Below, one piece after another: positions 1 to 15,000 of a DNA stretch of 38,455 bases. Under the pieces are notes generated by a model. That model ran no database searches. It saw only the letters and a list, made by a program, of their open reading frames with translations, and was not told where the DNA came from. Source of the stretch: Trachelipus rathkii. Its lineage: Eukaryota > Arthropoda > Malacostraca > Isopoda > Trachelipodidae. The translations under genes were made by a program, and so were the position numbers. Within the stretch, counting starts at the first letter, position 1. Every line of letters starts with the position of its first letter. The stretch spans positions 1 to 38,455 of the forward strand of contig JABUQX010087128.1 in NCBI GenBank assembly GCA_015478945.1. Reading direction: 5' to 3'.

Positions 1-3000
1 TCGTGATTTTCTCTTAGGTGGTATATTTGATATGAAAAGAATCGTTGAGCATAAGGTTTATTCTTCATATAAGAGGGTGAGGATTTGTTAGATGTAATAA
101 AAGTGTTAAGAATTTCTATGTTGTTCGCCTTTATCAAACGAGGTGATCAGCGCTACCTAAATATGTTGCAATTCTTTCTAGAAAGTGAAGAGCCAAGCGG
201 TATAGATTTTCGTTAACGTTAGTGAGCTAAATGAGTTAACTAGAGATAAATATCAGGACCAGTATAGTTATAAGAACACAAGAAACCATGTTAGTATTGT
301 GAGAATTTAATATACTATGAGTTCGGTAATATATTACACTTCTTCTTACTTTATTATATAACTTTGTATTGAGATTATTTCAGGTGGAAAAGTTTGTCTG
401 TATATCTTTAGCTCACTGTCATCTATTATCTTTCAATACTTATATAAGATAAAACATTAGTATCATCTATTCACTTTACTTACTCTTAATTCTCCAACAA
501 TAATTATTGGTTTGTGTGAAACTAAAAGAATACTTTTATTTTATTACTATGTAATAAGAAATAGTTGTTAGTATTACTCTGACATACTCTGGCCTATATT
601 CCTAGTTCGGTTAGTATATATATTACGGTAGCAATGAACACTTTATGTGGATGCGGAGAGTATTCTAGAGGTTGCCTAGTTGTAGTCCATTTTCCAATAT
701 AAAGCACTATATTTACGGAAATTTTGAGAGTACAGATTTTATCTAATACATGATTCAAGTATATACTAACTAAAACTGATTATTTCCTAATAAGGTATTC
801 ATAGTGAAGGGTTTAGCTAAATATTTTTTTATTACGTTTTTTAATATCTATTTCCCATCCCTTAATAGCGCTCTGAAGTTTAGGTAAGGTTGCATATAGA
901 TTATTTAATACCAATAATTGATCATTAATTAGTATATATTTTATAGATTGGTTATATTAGATTAAATTTAAGTCACTTCCTTAATTTACGAGGTCATATA
1001 CATCTACTAACTTACTATGATATATTAATGCTTATTCCTTTTACTATACTAACTATGAAATTATCTTTGAGTAAATAAATAGTATCATGTACTTTTATCT
1101 TTATTATAGTTATTCTATGACAAAGTTACATTTATACCGGACACTCAATCAAAAAACTTTCAGACGCTTTTATTTTATGCTACTCAATTTTGTCAATCTA
1201 AGTACCTACTAGTGAGGTCAATAGAATACTTCCAATTCTTTTTTAAAATACGTAAAGAGAAACGGGATATAATTGTGGGCAATATAAAATGTCTAAAGGC
1301 TTCACTATTTTAAAATTTCGAAGAGTATAATTATAGGTACTGATACGGTAGAATATATAGTTTAAATTAATGTACTTTTATGTTTCGATATTTTTAACTT
1401 AATCTGTTATTATTGTGTGATTAAAGCACTATGAGTATATTTAGATTATAATGATAAAAGATACGATACTTACTTACTATGCATATAATACCTGAGTAAT
1501 TGACTCGTGTCACATAGTTACTGGTTACTTTATGAAAAACTGTTATTTACGTGATGGTGTTTTGATAGGGGCTTGGGAGGCTAGTTGGGTATGTGCACGT
1601 ATAGCTCATAGAGCTAAGAGTGCTAAGTGATGTAATAGAAATTATGCTTTAGTTACATATACTGTGATATTTATGATCTATTGAAGTATTTTAGCAGTGT
1701 ATATTCGGATATGTTCTACTATATTAACTAATTCGTGAGTGGTAATTAAAGAAATAGTATCAGACTGTTAGGCATCAGTGAGGTATATATATACCTACTG
1801 GTTGGATATAGTAACTATTGTGAGAGTAACTGAAAACTTATACATTCATGTGAGTGCTGAATAAGGAATATTATATATATAATATGGGAGAGTAGGGGTG
1901 AGCTAACCTCAGTGGTAGATGTAGCACCATATATGAACGTAGTTATATATGGTCCTCATGTGTACCTTCACTATGAGTATTGTGTCGTGGCTGTAGTCAT
2001 GAATACCAATTTGTGCACTATGTTGTATATCCTAAGGTGGTTAGGTTTAGCGGTTGAATTAGTGATATAATACTACATTACATATGTAATAATTATATAT
2101 AATTATTATACCGCTTTGAATCCATCCTTTGAGGAGAGTGGTGTATTGCTTGAGATGTAGTGTGCAGAGACAGTGCTGTACTCAGTATAAAAGGGATGTG
2201 CTGAAGACTTTGAAAGCTATTTCGTGGTGTATGAATGTGTTGTTGCTGAGAATTCAGGTGTGGTATACTTGTATGAGCTCTATGGTAGTGTGCAGAACGG
2301 AATACGTTTTATTGAATGGTAGAGAGTGTATTTGTGTGCAACTATAAATTCGCATTGGTAGTATATCTGATTGGAGAGAGTATTGACTCGTAGAGTCTTG
2401 AAGTGCCTGCTAGGTTAATCTACTCTATTGAGGGTATGTTTGTTCCAACCGTTTATTCGTGGTTATTGTCTCTTATATTATGTTGAGAGGGAGAAAACCT
2501 ATCGGTCGTGCGGAAGTACTAGGAGATAGTATACAGAATTACTGATAATACAGTTGACTGTTCGTCACTGTGCAGCGGGATGGTACATACAATATACTTA
2601 AGAGGGTGATGTCGTGACGGTGTGAGAGAGTGAAAAAAGTACGTCGTACGCTGATGACTAGAGTAGGATTCTTATGCAGATTCGTTCTTAATGTGTAGGG
2701 TGTAAGAAAGGGGTAAACGAGAGAATAAATGAAAGTATTGTTAGAGATGGGTTGTGTGAGTATTGCCGTCAGTGAGAGAGAGTGGTATAGTGAATGATTA
2801 ATGGCATCTTTCGGTGTGAAGATCTGAACTAAAAGTGTGCGGTATGAGGATGGGCTCGTGATTGGTGGTAGTGGTAGAGACATCTCTGGGCACACGAGGC
2901 TATCAGTGTGAGAGGCTAACCACCGACCAAAAATACACACTTGAGACTCTGAGCTCATGGTAGAGATCGCGTTGTATACGCTTTTGCAGAGGAGAAGAGT

Positions 3001-3426
3001 GAGTTTGCATATAATGCGAGAAGAAGGTGCTACTTGATCGCAATCGAAAGAATGGCGGGGTGTTGTAAAAAGAAATGGTGGTGAATTTATATGGTTTGTG
3101 CGTCCTCGAGCATCTGCTCAGTCATGGGGTTATCGCATCTCTTTTACCTATTGGTCTACTTGAAGTTCGATCCATTTGAGCATCAAGTGATTATAGCGGA
3201 TCAACTAATTTCTACGGTCCCAATAACGTGAACGCATAGACGGGTGGATTAACTATTTTCTGCATTGTGTGCGTACGATGTCGTGTCATCTTATTATATA
3301 ACAGTGTACAAAACGCGGGTTGTAAGGTGTGAGAGTAAGGTCTCGGCGGCCATAATTACTTAATTACGATCATTGTTTGTTCATGCTCTCTCCTAGCAAG
3401 AGACCCTTATATCCGTAATGTCATTT
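1..3426. other. Gene-free AT-rich sequence, unrecognised
   Basis: No recognisable domain, RNA gene or repeat family is seen here. From about 1260 to 3340 the + strand is strongly G-rich over C; the 60 bases from 2701 hold about 21 G and 1 C. The longest open frame (139 codons, minus strand, 2539-2958) runs on the G-poor strand, where TAG and TGA stops are scarce. It reads as a Ser/Thr/Leu/Pro-rich string without domain character, so I do not call it a gene. Confidence 0.6.
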
Positions 3427-3905
3427 GTGTTAACTAGTATAGTATATAATATATTATTATTCACTTTATAACTTATATGAACAGATCATTTGTATATAGG
3501 GTAAATAAAAATGAGTTATATATAAAGATATAGAAAGATATGAAAGAAATAATAGCAAGTTCATCGTATGATGATATATTAATATATAATATTATATAGT
3601 ATAATGATCATATATATATAAGTATAATTATTAAGAGTAATATATATATATATCACATATATCTATAATTTATATATATATATATATTAATTATATAATA
3701 ATTATATTACTATATATAATATATATATATATAATATATGTTTATATTAATTATTATAATAATAATATATATATAATATAATATATATAATATTATATAT
3801 ATTAATATATTAATATTACTATATATATACTATAACTTATATATCATATATATATATATATCTGATAATATCTTCATATAATATACTATATAATAATGTT
3901 TATAT
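3427..3905. repeat. Imperfect (TA)n / A+T low-complexity block
   Basis: The block is almost only A and T, with short TATATATA runs constantly shifted by TAA, TTA or ATT steps. The core is about 3580-3905. It looks like an old or repeatedly slipped dinucleotide array rather than a clean microsatellite. Confidence 0.9.
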
Positions 3906-4424
3906 ATATTACGCACAACCTATCTTATTAAAACGTCTATTTAGGAAGAAAAAATTTGCATAAAGTCTATCCGTTGATTGTATTGTGAAAATAATTGCCC
4001 GTATGATATATTATTTTTATTTATCTATACTATATATAGCTAGGGGGACGTTAAGTTAACTATTGGGCCTACTATATTTATGGATTTCTGATTAATCTAT
4101 ATCATCTAAACGGTTGCTTGCAGAGGCAGTGGACTTTGATAGTTTACATAGTACTGGGCCTATTGTTGTAGGTCCGAAAGTATCGTACATTTGTATATCA
4201 TAGTTTACTTCGAAGGAGAATTTATACCGAAGACTCGGTAGTATCTCTACGTAGGTATTCAGTAATAGTATTTCCTAGTGCCAAAAAATGGTTGGCTCCT
4301 TACAGGACTTGGGAAGTGAGTGAATACTCGCCTATGTCCTACTAGATGTCCCAACAGATACTTATAGTCTACTATAAGGGGTTTTATGAGGTAAAAGGTT
4401 TACTTATACCTGAGTCAATAATAA
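3906..4424. other. Gene-free spacer, unrecognised
   Basis: This is mixed-composition sequence between two A+T blocks. The only local structure seen is a short imperfect hairpin around 4157-4176, with arms GGGCCTA and TAGGTCC. No coding signal or known element is recognised. Confidence 0.5.
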
Positions 4425-5330
4425 TATTTAATATGATATATGAAAAAAAATATAATGGTGATAGGTTAATATAATATTATATATATATATAGTAATTAAT
4501 ATATATATATATATTATAATATTATATATATATACTATATAATATATTAATAATAATAGTATTATATATAATTAATATATATATTAATTATGTGAGTATA
4601 TAAATATATATTAAATATAATTATATATAATTATATATAATATAATAGTAATATATATATAATAATTTATATTATATATATTTTAATTATAAGAAATAAA
4701 AAGTACGTAACACAGAAGCTTTTGATATCATTTAATTAGATTTTCAAAAGGCATCCAAATCAATCATCATGCAAGCTAAAAACATAAAATTAAAAATATG
4801 CAAAAATATTATATAAATATATATAAGTTTACAAATTAAAAAATTAATAATAATATAATATTAAGTAACTATAATAATAAAATTATATTATATATAGTTA
4901 TAATAATAAAATAATAATTAATTAAATATATAATAATATAATACTATAATATATATATAATTAATAACAATATACATAATTAATATTAATTTATAATAAA
5001 TTTAAAAACTAAAATAATATAATAATAATAATAATTACTAAATAAATAAAATTACTAGTATTAAATAATAAATTACTAATAAATATATTCATTATTAAAT
5101 ATAAATATTTAATAATAATAATTAAAGTAAATTAATATAAATAAATAATAATAATCATATATATACTATTAATTATTAACATAATTATAAAAAAGACTAA
5201 TATTTTTATAAAAATTATAACAATATGAATTTTCAGCTAATTATTAATCATTTTCAATATGTAATCAGAATTTACTTTCCGGAATACTTCCTCTATATAT
5301 AATAAATTAAAATAAATAACAGAGCAAAGC
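4425..5330. repeat. A+T low-complexity block: (TA)n then AAT-like sequence
   Basis: Positions 4425-4690 are imperfect (TA)n. From about 4800 to 5220 the sequence is A-rich with many AAT/ATA triplets but no clean array. G and C are nearly absent over several hundred bases. Confidence 0.85.
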
Positions 5331-8309
5331 TTAAATCGAATACCAAAAAAAAATATATATTAAAATCTAAAATATATTTTTAAGAAAAAGGACATTATAC
5401 TAATAAGACGACCAATTATTTAGAGCCTTATTGTTGAGTCTGGACGGAGAATAAAGAATAGCTAAAACGTGTTAAGATCCGCGACACTGTGACATGAGTT
5501 TGTTGCTATGGCGTTCATCTATGATTGCGTCACACTGAGAGTGTTGGTGTGGAGAATCTAGCTCGGCCTCAGAATTGTGTGTATATGCGGTCACTGCTGA
5601 TTCTACGTTTGCATTTTAAATTGTTTTGTTGAATATATATTTTTTGTGAGTGTGTGTTTAGGACGAGAACATATATATTGGAAAAGTGATATTCATATTT
5701 TTTACTTATCCCTTTGCTCGTAACATCTCAATCACTATACGAATTTATTAGGTTGGCTTTGTTTTGAAAGTGTATATGAGAAAATGAGAATGCTTCGATT
5801 TTGCCTGGTGGCATCCTCTAGAGACACTCGATCAGAAGTAGATATACCTATATATCCATAGTAGGATGGCTTTTTCTTATACTTAATAGTATTCATCTAT
5901 AGAAAGCCTATACCACATAACCATGCTACTTATATGGGTACCTATATCATGTATATATGATATTAAATTTTTTCATAGCTTCCTTCCAACTCTGAATTGC
6001 AAGTTTAATCTGGACTGTCCGTATTGCCGAATTTTATTTAAAGTAGCTATTTAACAAACTTTTACAATACATCTGGTTAAGTATAATTTTTACATAAAGA
6101 ATGATTCTATATTTTATTAATAACTACAGTATTTTTAATGGCGTTAAATATTCGGGCAATTTTTCAAAGTTGGCAAAAGAAAGCAGAGCGTATTTTTATT
6201 TAGTATCCACATTGAGTATTAATAACAAAAAATTATCTTAGACTTATGAACGTATTTTACTTGTACTATTTATCAAAAGACTTTCTATTTATTGGGAATT
6301 ATTGCATCCATATCCCAATTCGTCTATATATGTCTCCGCAATATAATAGTCTTTAATAGTATACACTCTAACTCCAACATCATAACCTTTTCTTCTGTAT
6401 TCTACTCTACCATAGAAACGCGATATATGTTATCTGAAGGCATTAATACTCTCAGTACAAATACATATCATATATAATCATGATTGATATCTATAGATAG
6501 TCGTGTTTACCTTAATCCCATAATAAAAACATTTAATATTTTTATCACATTTTAATTAAGATAATGATATTTTAAAATTAGATGTTTTTGGTTTTTCATG
6601 AATGAATAGAATATATTTTTAAGATCGTAATAATCAGAGCACTCATTTATTGATGTTCCTTTTCGTATGCTTTTATATTAGTACTTTATATTCTTAAAAG
6701 TGGTTCCGCGAACTGCCTAATCCACGGTTATTTATAAGAAACTCACAGTATTGTTCATGGCTTACAGCGATAGGCCATGCTGAAGTATTTAAAACATCTG
6801 GAGTTCTTTCATATAGAAACAAATTAGACATATTAAATTCACTACCTGAAAAAATCATTCACATGTGATACACTATCAGAGTACTACACACTTCTTATAC
6901 AATAGAGCGTCATGCACTAATTATATCAAATGAACGTAGCTATTTCATCAAGGTGATTGTCTTTAGGATCGTTCAAGGTTGTATTATGAACGCACGAATT
7001 CCTCCGAGCGCTGTTATTATACAATAGTACATATAATTAGCTACTATATATAGACATGACAACTGTATAACTCGGAATGGCTCCTCAATTAAATTAATTA
7101 TTAAGAATGCTCACTAAATCTTCTAGATCTTATATATTAACTTATTTAATTATTTTACTTTATATAATCTGTTTTAATCACTTGAGTATGTAAATTATTT
7201 TTATCTAACTCTAAATGTCTACTTAAAAATGGTATTTTATATATTAATTTTTAAAATGATATCTACAACCGAACCATATTTTCACTTAGTTATAAATAGT
7301 AAATAAGTGTTCATTATAGTTTGTGCGAATTTATGAGAAATTCTCTATAATGACGTACAATTGACATCAGAACATTAAACAGGTAATTCATTCATTATAG
7401 AAATGTATTTGGCTTACTAGTTGATCCTTACTTTTTAATATACTATGTCCTGATTAGATATTGTGTTATTTAGATTGTTGGATAGTACTCTTTGTAGTGT
7501 GGATTTGTGGTGTTTACTCTATTGTACTTGAATTATGAGTCATTCGCCTGCAATTTCCTGACTCGTGAGAGAGTAGTAATGATTCTAGAATACTCTGGAA
7601 ATGTTGATTATTTATTGATTTCATATTTATTATTATCTTTATTCTTATTGTATATTATATTATATTGTATATTATATTCAATTAAGGTGGAATTTATTTA
7701 CTTCGTTATTTACTATTATAAATTATTAATTTATTTATTTATTATATTGTATATTATTATTATTATTTTATTATTATATATCGATATTTTAGGAGTAACT
7801 GTATTCAAGTATATTATTTATAAAAATTAGTAAATAAAAGTATAAAAATAGGCTTATTTATATAAATCTTTTTCGGTATATAATTTAGTTTTGTTTATAA
7901 TTAATATTATTTATATTATTATTATATATAGATTTATTTAGTATTATCATTATTAAAATTAACAATTTAAAAATTTAAACACTATTAATTATTGAATATT
8001 ATATAAACTGTTATTTTATAATAGTATATTTAATTTAAAATTATTAATTAAATTAAAACTTTCCACATAATTGTGGTAACTATATGAATAGGTACAATTC
8101 TATTTTATGTGTATATTTTAATTAATATGTTTTCAATGCACTGATGAGGGGTTTTGGATAAACTAGCATAATCTGTTCCTATATTAGAGTTGCAATGATG
8201 TTTCGAATACAGCTTCTGCTCATTTCGTACTTGGTTCTAATCTTCTTATATTAGATGTTGAGGTACATCCTGTACGCTTAACGATATAAGCTTATCTATT
8301 AGGACATTT
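5331..8309. other. Gene-free AT-rich sequence, unrecognised
   Basis: No domain, RNA gene or element is recognised. The longest frame (7507-7830, +, 107 codons) translates to Leu/Ile/Tyr runs from T-rich low-complexity DNA and is most simply a compositional accident. A short, less AT-rich patch at about 5405-5600 has no identifiable feature. Confidence 0.55.
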
Positions 8310-8660
8310 CTATATATATTATATATAATATTTATAGTAGTAAATTATTTCCAAGATATTTAAATTATATTTTATTTATAAGCATGAAATATATATATAA
8401 TAATAATATATATTTATATATATATAAATATTAGAAATATTACATAAGACAGAAATGCTATTTTTCCTATTCTAATCATAGCATTTTGGTCCTCAATAAG
8501 GTTAAATGAGAGGGTCGCTCTCTGAATATTATGTGACTTATCTACCAAATATCTATCATCACATAAAAGTGATGTAAGATAATATAATGATATTGAAACA
8601 AATTAATTTAACGGCTTATATTAATAATTATATATATATTATATATATAAATAAAATACT
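8310..8660. repeat. Two small imperfect (TA)n patches
   Basis: Short TA-rich patches lie at about 8310-8440 and 8625-8660, separated by unremarkable AT-rich sequence that includes a more balanced stretch around 8465-8580. Confidence 0.7.
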
Positions 8661-10269
8661 TTTTTCTATTATAAGATATAGCTATAGAAAATTCAATACT
8701 CTATCTCTTTCCGACCTTTAATTACTATAAAACAATAGTAATAAATTATATAATGTGATTAACATAATATTAAGTTATCTGGACTAAAGTGATTAGAGAG
8801 GTTTACTTATCAATATACCTTTAGGTACTTTAACATTAATAGAATTATTACATAACATCTTCTGTATTAGATGATACTTATAACACTAATTTCACAGTAT
8901 CCTTTACTACAAAAAAAAAAAAATTCACTAAAAATCTTTTTAACAAATATATATAAAGCTTTAAGCAAATTCTTATAGTCATCCTGTGCTACTTCTACAT
9001 CAATTAGAATCTTTAAATCACTTCTACCCAACTCTCTCAGTTCTACGTACATACACAAAATACATACACAAAATGGACATATTTAAAAATACTAATGATC
9101 CTGCCTTCTAGTTCAGAGTAACTTCAATACTATCTTATAAACTATCTTAATTTCTCGATAATAAATATTTTTGATAATCATTGCAAATTGTATTTAAGAG
9201 AATAATATGATATACTCTTCCTATAATTAATCACATAACACCAATAGAATATTATTATTTCTAAAAAACTAAGGATAACTGAATTCAACACTAAACTATC
9301 ACAGTACTCCTTATTAGTTTGATGTATATTGTATTCGACTAAATATTCACACATGTGTAGTAAACCGTAGTTTACCTACTTACGCTATCCTTTTCATTGA
9401 TTTCGCCTCCTAACAAGTTAAGAGAGAAGTCTTATTATCTATAATCAGAGAAAGCAGACATTAGTCATGTAATGTAGCATAATAACCTTATTCCTTATCT
9501 CTTATATAAACTATCATAGTTTTATTAAACATGAGCTAGTAATAACTAAACTATTTATCTAATTTATTTTAATTTAAACATAATAACAAAAACTATTAGG
9601 TTATACTCTAAAGTATGTGATACTCCTACCTTTTCACTAGATTCAAATGGATCCATTATTACATAATTGAATCTTTTGATAAATATTTTTACCCAAGTCT
9701 TTAGCATGATACACTTAAACTTCTGAACAATAACTTTATATCTTTATTAAAACAAGGTTATGATACATTTTTACTAAATGCTAATATACTATTTAGATTT
9801 TATACAAAAAGGATCTAGCCAGAGACATCCTATAATAACCGATCCCTAACAAGATTCAGGTTCTAAAAATGACAAAATCTGTCTTAGCTACAAGAATAAT
9901 ACACCGTATATCTTATAAAATCCAAACTTTTTAATTCTCCAACTCAGCTTCATTTTCGGCAACCAACCTACTGGTCTTGACCTGAGTTATATGTGTCCCG
10001 CTCAGAATAACTGCATCTCATCTTATCCGCGATAAAGTCGAAGTAGACAAGAGAAAGCTTGTGCGGAAGTAAGCCTTAGAACAAACATTATTATACTAGA
10101 TCGTCACATAAGCTTACATTATCTCTCGATGTTAGCGGCTAATCTGCCAGATATCTTTAAAATACTTACAGTGTACAAAGTTCCTCTTATTCGCTCTTCG
10201 TTATTCTATTAGAGTTGAGATGCTTGCGCGCTTGTCATTTATCTTCAAAGAGTAGTGAAATTTTATCGT
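8661..10269. other. Gene-free AT-rich sequence, C-rich on + strand
   Basis: No coding or RNA feature is recognised. From about 8810 onward the + strand carries clearly more C than G; the 60 bases from 9001 hold about 17 C and 3 G. The 63-codon minus frame at 8867-9058 has no recognisable domain. Confidence 0.5.
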
Positions 10270-10430
10270 TTTTGATATTCTCTTTTTATCGGTGCGCGCG
10301 AGGAGCGAGGGGGTGAGTGCGCGCGGAGGAGGGTGTGGTGTGCGGAAGTGTGCGTGAACGCGAAGAGAGTGAGAGTTTGTGATAGCGCGAGAGCGAAGCG
10401 AGAGTGGAGAGAGGCGAGATATGTTTGCCA
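10270..10430. other. G- and CpG-rich island in AT-rich DNA
   Basis: About 160 bases packed with GCGCGC, GAGCGAG, GCGAGAG and GAGAGTGAG-type words, with G far above C on the + strand, sit inside roughly 75-80% A+T flanks. The motifs recur without a strict period, so this is a degenerate purine/CpG-rich simple repeat rather than a clean tandem array. The minus-strand frame across it (10201-10431, 76 codons) is Ser/Leu/Arg/Pro-rich, as expected for the complement of such a repeat. Whether it is a satellite fragment, part of a transposon or an unmethylated island cannot be told from sequence. Confidence 0.6.
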
Positions 10431-10738
10431 CTGAAAACGTGTCGTATCCCTTACCTCATCTTAGTAATACCACTTTCTTACGAATATAAAACATCTGTAT
10501 AAAATATCATTATACTACTCACAAATACTACTAACTAACCTCATACTCTAATTTCTTCTTCTTCTATCAAAAAATTATCCATATACGCACATCACTTAAC
10601 ATGCAGAACAATGTTATATATATAACCCCTAGTTCTTAATAGTTTATATCAAAAATTACTATACCTATGATGCATCATTTAGCATAACATATAACATCGG
10701 TGAAACACATGTACTTATCATTACGATCCATAATTACT
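10431..10738. other. Gene-free spacer, C-rich on + strand
   Basis: AT-rich sequence with C above G on the + strand. No feature is recognised. Confidence 0.5.
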
Positions 10739-10879
10739 CATATATAATTATATATTATTTTTATATTATATATATATAATAAGTGACATAAAATACTGAC
10801 TCATCTCTTTCAAGACAACCCTAAACTCTGCCTCTACCTAATATAATATACCACCAGATCTATACCTAACACAGTATGA

Positions 10880-10919
<40 letters not shown>

Positions 10920-11055
10920 AATATAATTTTTATATATATATATAGTATACATATTAATATATTATAATATATATATATAATATATATATTATATATATAT
11001 AATATATATATATTTATATATATTACTATATATATATATACTATATATATATACT
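10739..11055. repeat. (TA)n array, partly pure
   Basis: It includes an almost uninterrupted TA run of about 30 bases near 10883-10913, followed by phase-shifted TATATAATATA blocks down to about 11055. Confidence 0.9.
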
Positions 11056-11584
11056 GATCTCACATAAACATAGACTAGCGATAATTAGAAACCAATTATA
11101 TTGCATTGTAAATACCTTACACATATTAGGAGAAGTTTTACTGAATCCCTTTCTGCTCAATAATACAATTCTCTTAACAATATACTAATATTATACATAA
11201 TAGTAACTAAGACAACATTATTAATAATAAATAATAATTGATAAATAAATTTTGTTGATAATTAATTAATTTATATATTTTCATTATGCTGCCAGTAGGG
11301 TTTTATATTGGTGAGTCGGGGGCAGGTAGTTATTAGGGCAATGGCCCCTAAGATTTTCAACTACATAAACTATTCATTCATACGTCACATTAGAAATATT
11401 GTATATACAAGGATTGCGATAAGAAAGCGTGTTTATGAGCGATATAATTATTATATACCTTCATTAAATTTTTTGATATATGGTCATATTTATAACGTTG
11501 CAACCGATATAGATTAAATTATAAGAAAAATTATTGATTTTCCACTTACTAATATTTATTTAGATATATGTTTTGAAAAGCAAA
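11056..11584. other. Gene-free spacer, unrecognised
   Basis: AT-rich sequence. A 69-codon + frame at 11308-11517 has no domain I recognise and is not called as a gene. Confidence 0.5.
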
Positions 11585-12000
11585 TTAAATAATATATATA
11601 TATAATCTATAATGATATAAATGGCATGATATACGAATTATATATATATAATAATATATATATATTATATATATAATTATATATATATTGTATTATATAT
11701 ATATATAATATATATATTAATATAATATATATCTTATATATATATATATATTAGTATATAATATATCTATATTATATATATATATCTAATATATAATAAT
11801 ATAATATATATATATATATATATATATAATAATAATTATCTATATATAAAATATATAAGTATATAATTATATATTATATATAATATTAATATATATAATT
11901 ATATATTATATAATAATTAATATATTATATACTATATTAATTAATACGATATATTATATATATATATATTATATAATTATATATTAAATTAAATAGCTAT
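11585..12000. repeat. Imperfect (TA)n block
   Basis: TATATA runs are repeatedly shifted by TAAT or TTA steps. G and C are almost absent over about 400 bases. Confidence 0.9.
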
Positions 12001-15000
12001 ATTTTATTTTATTTGAGATAATACTTATTGATAGCTGTAGAGATAAATAGTATGAGGTAGAGGAGCCATGCTTACCCTGGCTCATTTGCACTTGTAATGT
12101 CTAAGTAAATATATGTTTATATCTATACACTCAATCTACATTAAACTTCGTTGTTTGACCTATATACCAATCGAAATTCGTACTCGTTTTGAGATAAATA
12201 TTTATGTAGATTAGTTAACGACCATTATTTTTTTTATATAACTAATCGAGTAAGGTATATTAAGAATTTAGATACGCATATATATAATATGAGGGCTTTT
12301 TATATTATATGTGCTTACTACATATATATAATCGTAATTAGGGAATTATAGTATACGTATTAAGATATTTCCTGATAACTGTTGATATATACATAATAAT
12401 TTTGTCAACTAGTCTGATGGGGAAGAATCAATGTAGATATAATATATACTTGTATGCTCTATGAGAAGGTACTCTCCATAAACGATAGAAGTGGGGAGTG
12501 TTAAAACATTAATATAGTATAATTAATATTATTATTATCTCACAAAGTAATATTGAAATATAGTGAATCAATGTAGATATTAAGTATTATTATATGTATA
12601 AGTCTAGCTAGATGATAACAGTATTATTACCTAACTTGTGTATTGAGAATATTATCAAATTCTGAATACTCATTTAGTGTATATCTATGATAATTGTTTA
12701 GTGAGGTAATTCTCACTAAGTGTTATATGATACCAATACTCCTGTTAAATTATATAGTACTTATAACATTTAATTAGTGTTGCTATGGGATATTAATTTA
12801 CAATAGATAGAGAAATAGTATTTTAATATTGGTAATAAACTAATAAATAAATAAAATACATAAATTTTTGAAACCACTATTGATATAGTAAATGATATAT
12901 AAATGTATTTGACTTTCTTAATTAGTATAGCTACATATAGTGTGTTATACATAAATTACTAAATAAAATATATAGCACAATTTAATGAGTGAGTTTGAAG
13001 TATAAAAAAGTAGTCTGTGTATTTAATGTTGATGACAAAACTCTTAATCATATAACTTATGTTAATATTCTAAATAAATTAATTAAAGGACACAATTTTA
13101 TGGTAGATTGTATAGTTTACTTATTTATACATTACTATTAGTACAATCATAGTTATTTATATTATATTTTGGCTCATATTTAATCTAATAACTAATTTAG
13201 TCAAATATTAAATGAACTGTAATTCACGTGTATATAATAGCCTACATTATTAAATTCAATGAAATGGTCAATAAGGTAATCATAATATATAGTTTGCAGC
13301 TAAAAGAATATTCTAAATCACGTAAATAATTTTAAATAAGCGTGTTAGTATAACTGAACAACTGCATGCTACTGTCTTATTATTTAGTCCTATAAGAGAG
13401 ACTTATTATTATTATTATTAGAAAATAAGGTACAAAATTTATTTTCCTTTTAAAAAAATTTATTATTCCTTAATAAAACTTATTACAATATTAAAATAAT
13501 AAAAATAACTTATATTTGTGGCACTATACATGTAATATATGTGATTTTTCTAAGGTGCACTAGAGTGAACGATTATACGTAATTTTCTACGTATATTATT
13601 GCTTAAATTAGAGTAATAACTGGAGATATTACTTGTGGAACATTTTTGAAATTAAGCGAGCAAAGGCAAATACACATCACATATGATTCAGAATGAAATT
13701 ATATTTATTTATATAAATTTATATGTATATAAATTGTAAATGTAATGTAAGACAATGTGAATATTTCTCCTTTTAAGCAGAGAACACGACTATTTCGGTG
13801 ATCAGAAGCTATGATGGTGTCGTTTCATTGATAAGGATCTCATCAATTACGTAAGACATTTCTTTCTGGATTTACTCTCTAAAAATTCTGAAATGAAGAG
13901 ATATTGGTCTATTTATAACGAGATATATCACATTAATATTATGAGTAAACTTGTTAGAGCTTAGGTTTGATGGGTTGCCTCATAATGGCTTGTTTTGTGT
14001 GGGATAGTGCAATAGAAAATGAGGTTAAATTTAAGAGATCATACAAACCAATTTTTTCGAATTGTTGTTCTCATCGTTTAAATTTATAGTAATTAATGAC
14101 TAAATGCTGCTCCAGAATTTCGAAACAGTTGGATTTGTATAAACAATTTATAAAAAATTTTCCGTGAAGAGGCAGAAATAACGGTAGAAAATATAACTTG
14201 TATTTGTATACCATATGCTGCAATTTTTTATAAAATAGAACTATTAAGAAAATTTTTAGTCAATAAAATTATGCATAAAAATCTCTCATTTATCCAGATG
14301 TAATCGCACCCTGAGATGCGCAGCATGCAGCTTTCATCAGAAGTAGGAGTCCTACATTTCTCATATGTTTAATAATCATGACGAATATAGTTCATATTTG
14401 AAGACTATAGCAAATATTCTTCTAACTAATAATTAATAAATTTGTTCAAATTGGTTGTCACATTATGAAGTTTTAAATATTTAAAACCAAATAAAGTATA
14501 ACTAATGCAGTTCGTTTTTAAAGAATGTTTTTAAAAAATTCTACAGATTCTTTATTGTTGAAGATTTTTCATTACACGTACAGTATCAAAGAAAATTCCC
14601 TAGCTTCAGGGACATAACAAAGTTCTATGCGGATTGCTTATACAGTTCACTATTTATGCTTACTTGATTCGTCTATCTTATCTCGAGTATCTAAATTTTT
14701 CGGACACAATATAATCTACCTTTCTTGCATTTTGCAACCAGTTAATAAGAATTACCAAATCAAATATTTAAAATAAATAAAATTCGATCATTTAATGAAT
14801 AATAAATTTGAAAATTTAATTGGAGCAGAATTTTGGTTTAATTTCTGGAAGGAATCAATAGGGAACAATAGATGAGAAAATGATTACAGCAATTACTCCA
14901 AAATCTTGCACTTTTTCCCAGCATTTGACAGTTTCAAAGTATTTCCCACATTTTACCAACTACTTATTGACATTGATAAGGTATTATAATTAGGTACGTG

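Noticed and set aside
2539..2958. 139-codon minus-strand frame
   Set aside because: It lies on the G-poor strand of a strongly skewed block, where TAG and TGA stops are scarce. It has no domain, and its Ser/Thr/Leu/Pro content follows from composition.
7507..7830. 107-codon + frame resembling a membrane protein
   Set aside because: Its hydrophobic residues come from T-rich low-complexity DNA, and it has no family signature.
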